Shown in pieces: positions 63,565 through 64,000 of a DNA stretch of 64,000 bases. The position numbers and the translations under genes are program-made. Under the pieces are notes generated by a model. It was not told the DNA's origin. It saw nothing but the letters and a program-made list of their open reading frames with translations, and did no database searches. The DNA comes from Paenibacillus sediminis (GTDB lineage: Bacteria; Bacillota; Bacilli; Paenibacillales; Paenibacillaceae), in contig NZ_JAGGKP010000004.1 of the NCBI RefSeq assembly GCF_017873765.1, positions 124,001-188,000 on the forward strand, read 5' to 3'. Within the stretch, counting starts at the first letter, position 1. Every line of letters begins with the position of its first letter.

Positions 63565-64000
63565 AGAGTAGATATAAGGTTTAAGGCAAAGTAGAGGTAA
63601 GGTTTTAGGTGTAAGAGATCTCTTTTCCCTTTCTTTTCCTTTACCCTTAATTTCTACTCTGCCTTGTTGTATCTTGCTATTTCACTGTGCCTCGCAATTA
63701 AAGTCGTCTCGCCCATGTCACCTTTCCCCATCCACTCTCATCCTTACAGCCACAAGGCTTCTCCGCCTCTTTACACCATATACCAAAAATTACCAATGTA
63801 ATTATAGTCGTCATAGGGTTCTGGGAAAAACAGGGATTACGACGTGAAAAAACGGGGTCAAAAAAGCAATTAAAGTCGAACTAAGAGCAGGGGGAAAGGC
63901 AGGGAAACAGATTCGGGATAGTGCAAAAGATAATCGGAGGAAATGATCGAGAAAAAACAGGAGAAAAACGTTTGAATCCTTTGTACCACAAGGATTTTCT
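63423..64000. other. Gene-free end of the window
   Basis: No supported coding frame. Pyrimidine-rich then purine-rich on the plus strand. It contains an interrupted inverted repeat, AAGGCAAAGTAGA (63582-63594) and TCTACTCTGCCTT (63652-63664), enclosing AGAGATCTCT. Confidence 0.4.

Overview
The window looks like chromosomal DNA of a low-to-mid-GC Firmicute of the Paenibacillus type. The evidence is HPr kinase with catabolite-responsive (cre) sites, Fnr regulators with the Bacillus-type C-terminal cysteine cluster, a GH36 alpha-galactosidase whose catalytic residues number as in Geobacillus AgaA, several secreted proteins with copper-amine-oxidase N-terminal ('stalk') domains, strong AGGAGG ribosome sites, and many MerR/MarR/TetR/LysR regulator-effector pairs. 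No rRNA, tRNA, CRISPR array or phage structural gene was seen. There are four parts.

(1) 1-12.8 kb, carbohydrate use: the start of a sugar-binding lipoprotein gene with a cre-like operator, a LacI regulator, a divergent AraC regulator/GH36 alpha-galactosidase pair, and a 2091-residue secreted GH3-GH30 enzyme with CBM6-like modules, preceded by a full cre match. Remnants of a SCO1-like gene and an NTF2-like gene lie between.

(2) 13-31 kb, core-like genes: MFS/MerR pair, chemoreceptor, F420-type reductase/EamA/DUF1348 genes divergent from a LysR regulator, hotdog thioesterase, a frameshifted AEC permease, then hprK, two fnr paralogues and mobA with FNR-type boxes (TGTGA-N6-TCACA). An aldehyde dehydrogenase and a MarR/MarR/MFS group are linked by a shared palindrome, GTTGCTATAGCAAC.

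(3) 31.2-46.6 kb, an accessory island bounded by a 557-bp near-identical direct repeat (30639-31195 and 46631-47187) that carries the 3' end of the MFS gene. It is AT-rich and holds remnants of IS256, IS630, IS3 and IS110 elements, one complete IS4-type element with terminal repeats and a 9-bp target duplication, fragments of copper-amine-oxidase-domain genes, secreted proteins of unknown role, a YozG/DUF2975 pair, a three-permease/one-ATPase ABC operon behind a small secreted protein (possible secreted-peptide system), and a glmS copy that lost its 3' end.

(4) 47.5-63 kb, a dense redox/detoxification block: carboxymuconolactone decarboxylase, zinc alcohol dehydrogenase, DUF2255, NTF2-like proteins, SDR, a MerR regulator, three paralogous long aldo/keto reductases, two paralogous short aldo/keto reductases, three paralogous TetR regulators and a Bcr/CflA exporter. 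Several promoters share the palindrome TTGATTAATCAA; the third TetR has a different operator. The pattern suggests local duplication and divergence of a stress-inducible aldehyde/quinone-clearing module. The last kilobase has no convincing gene.
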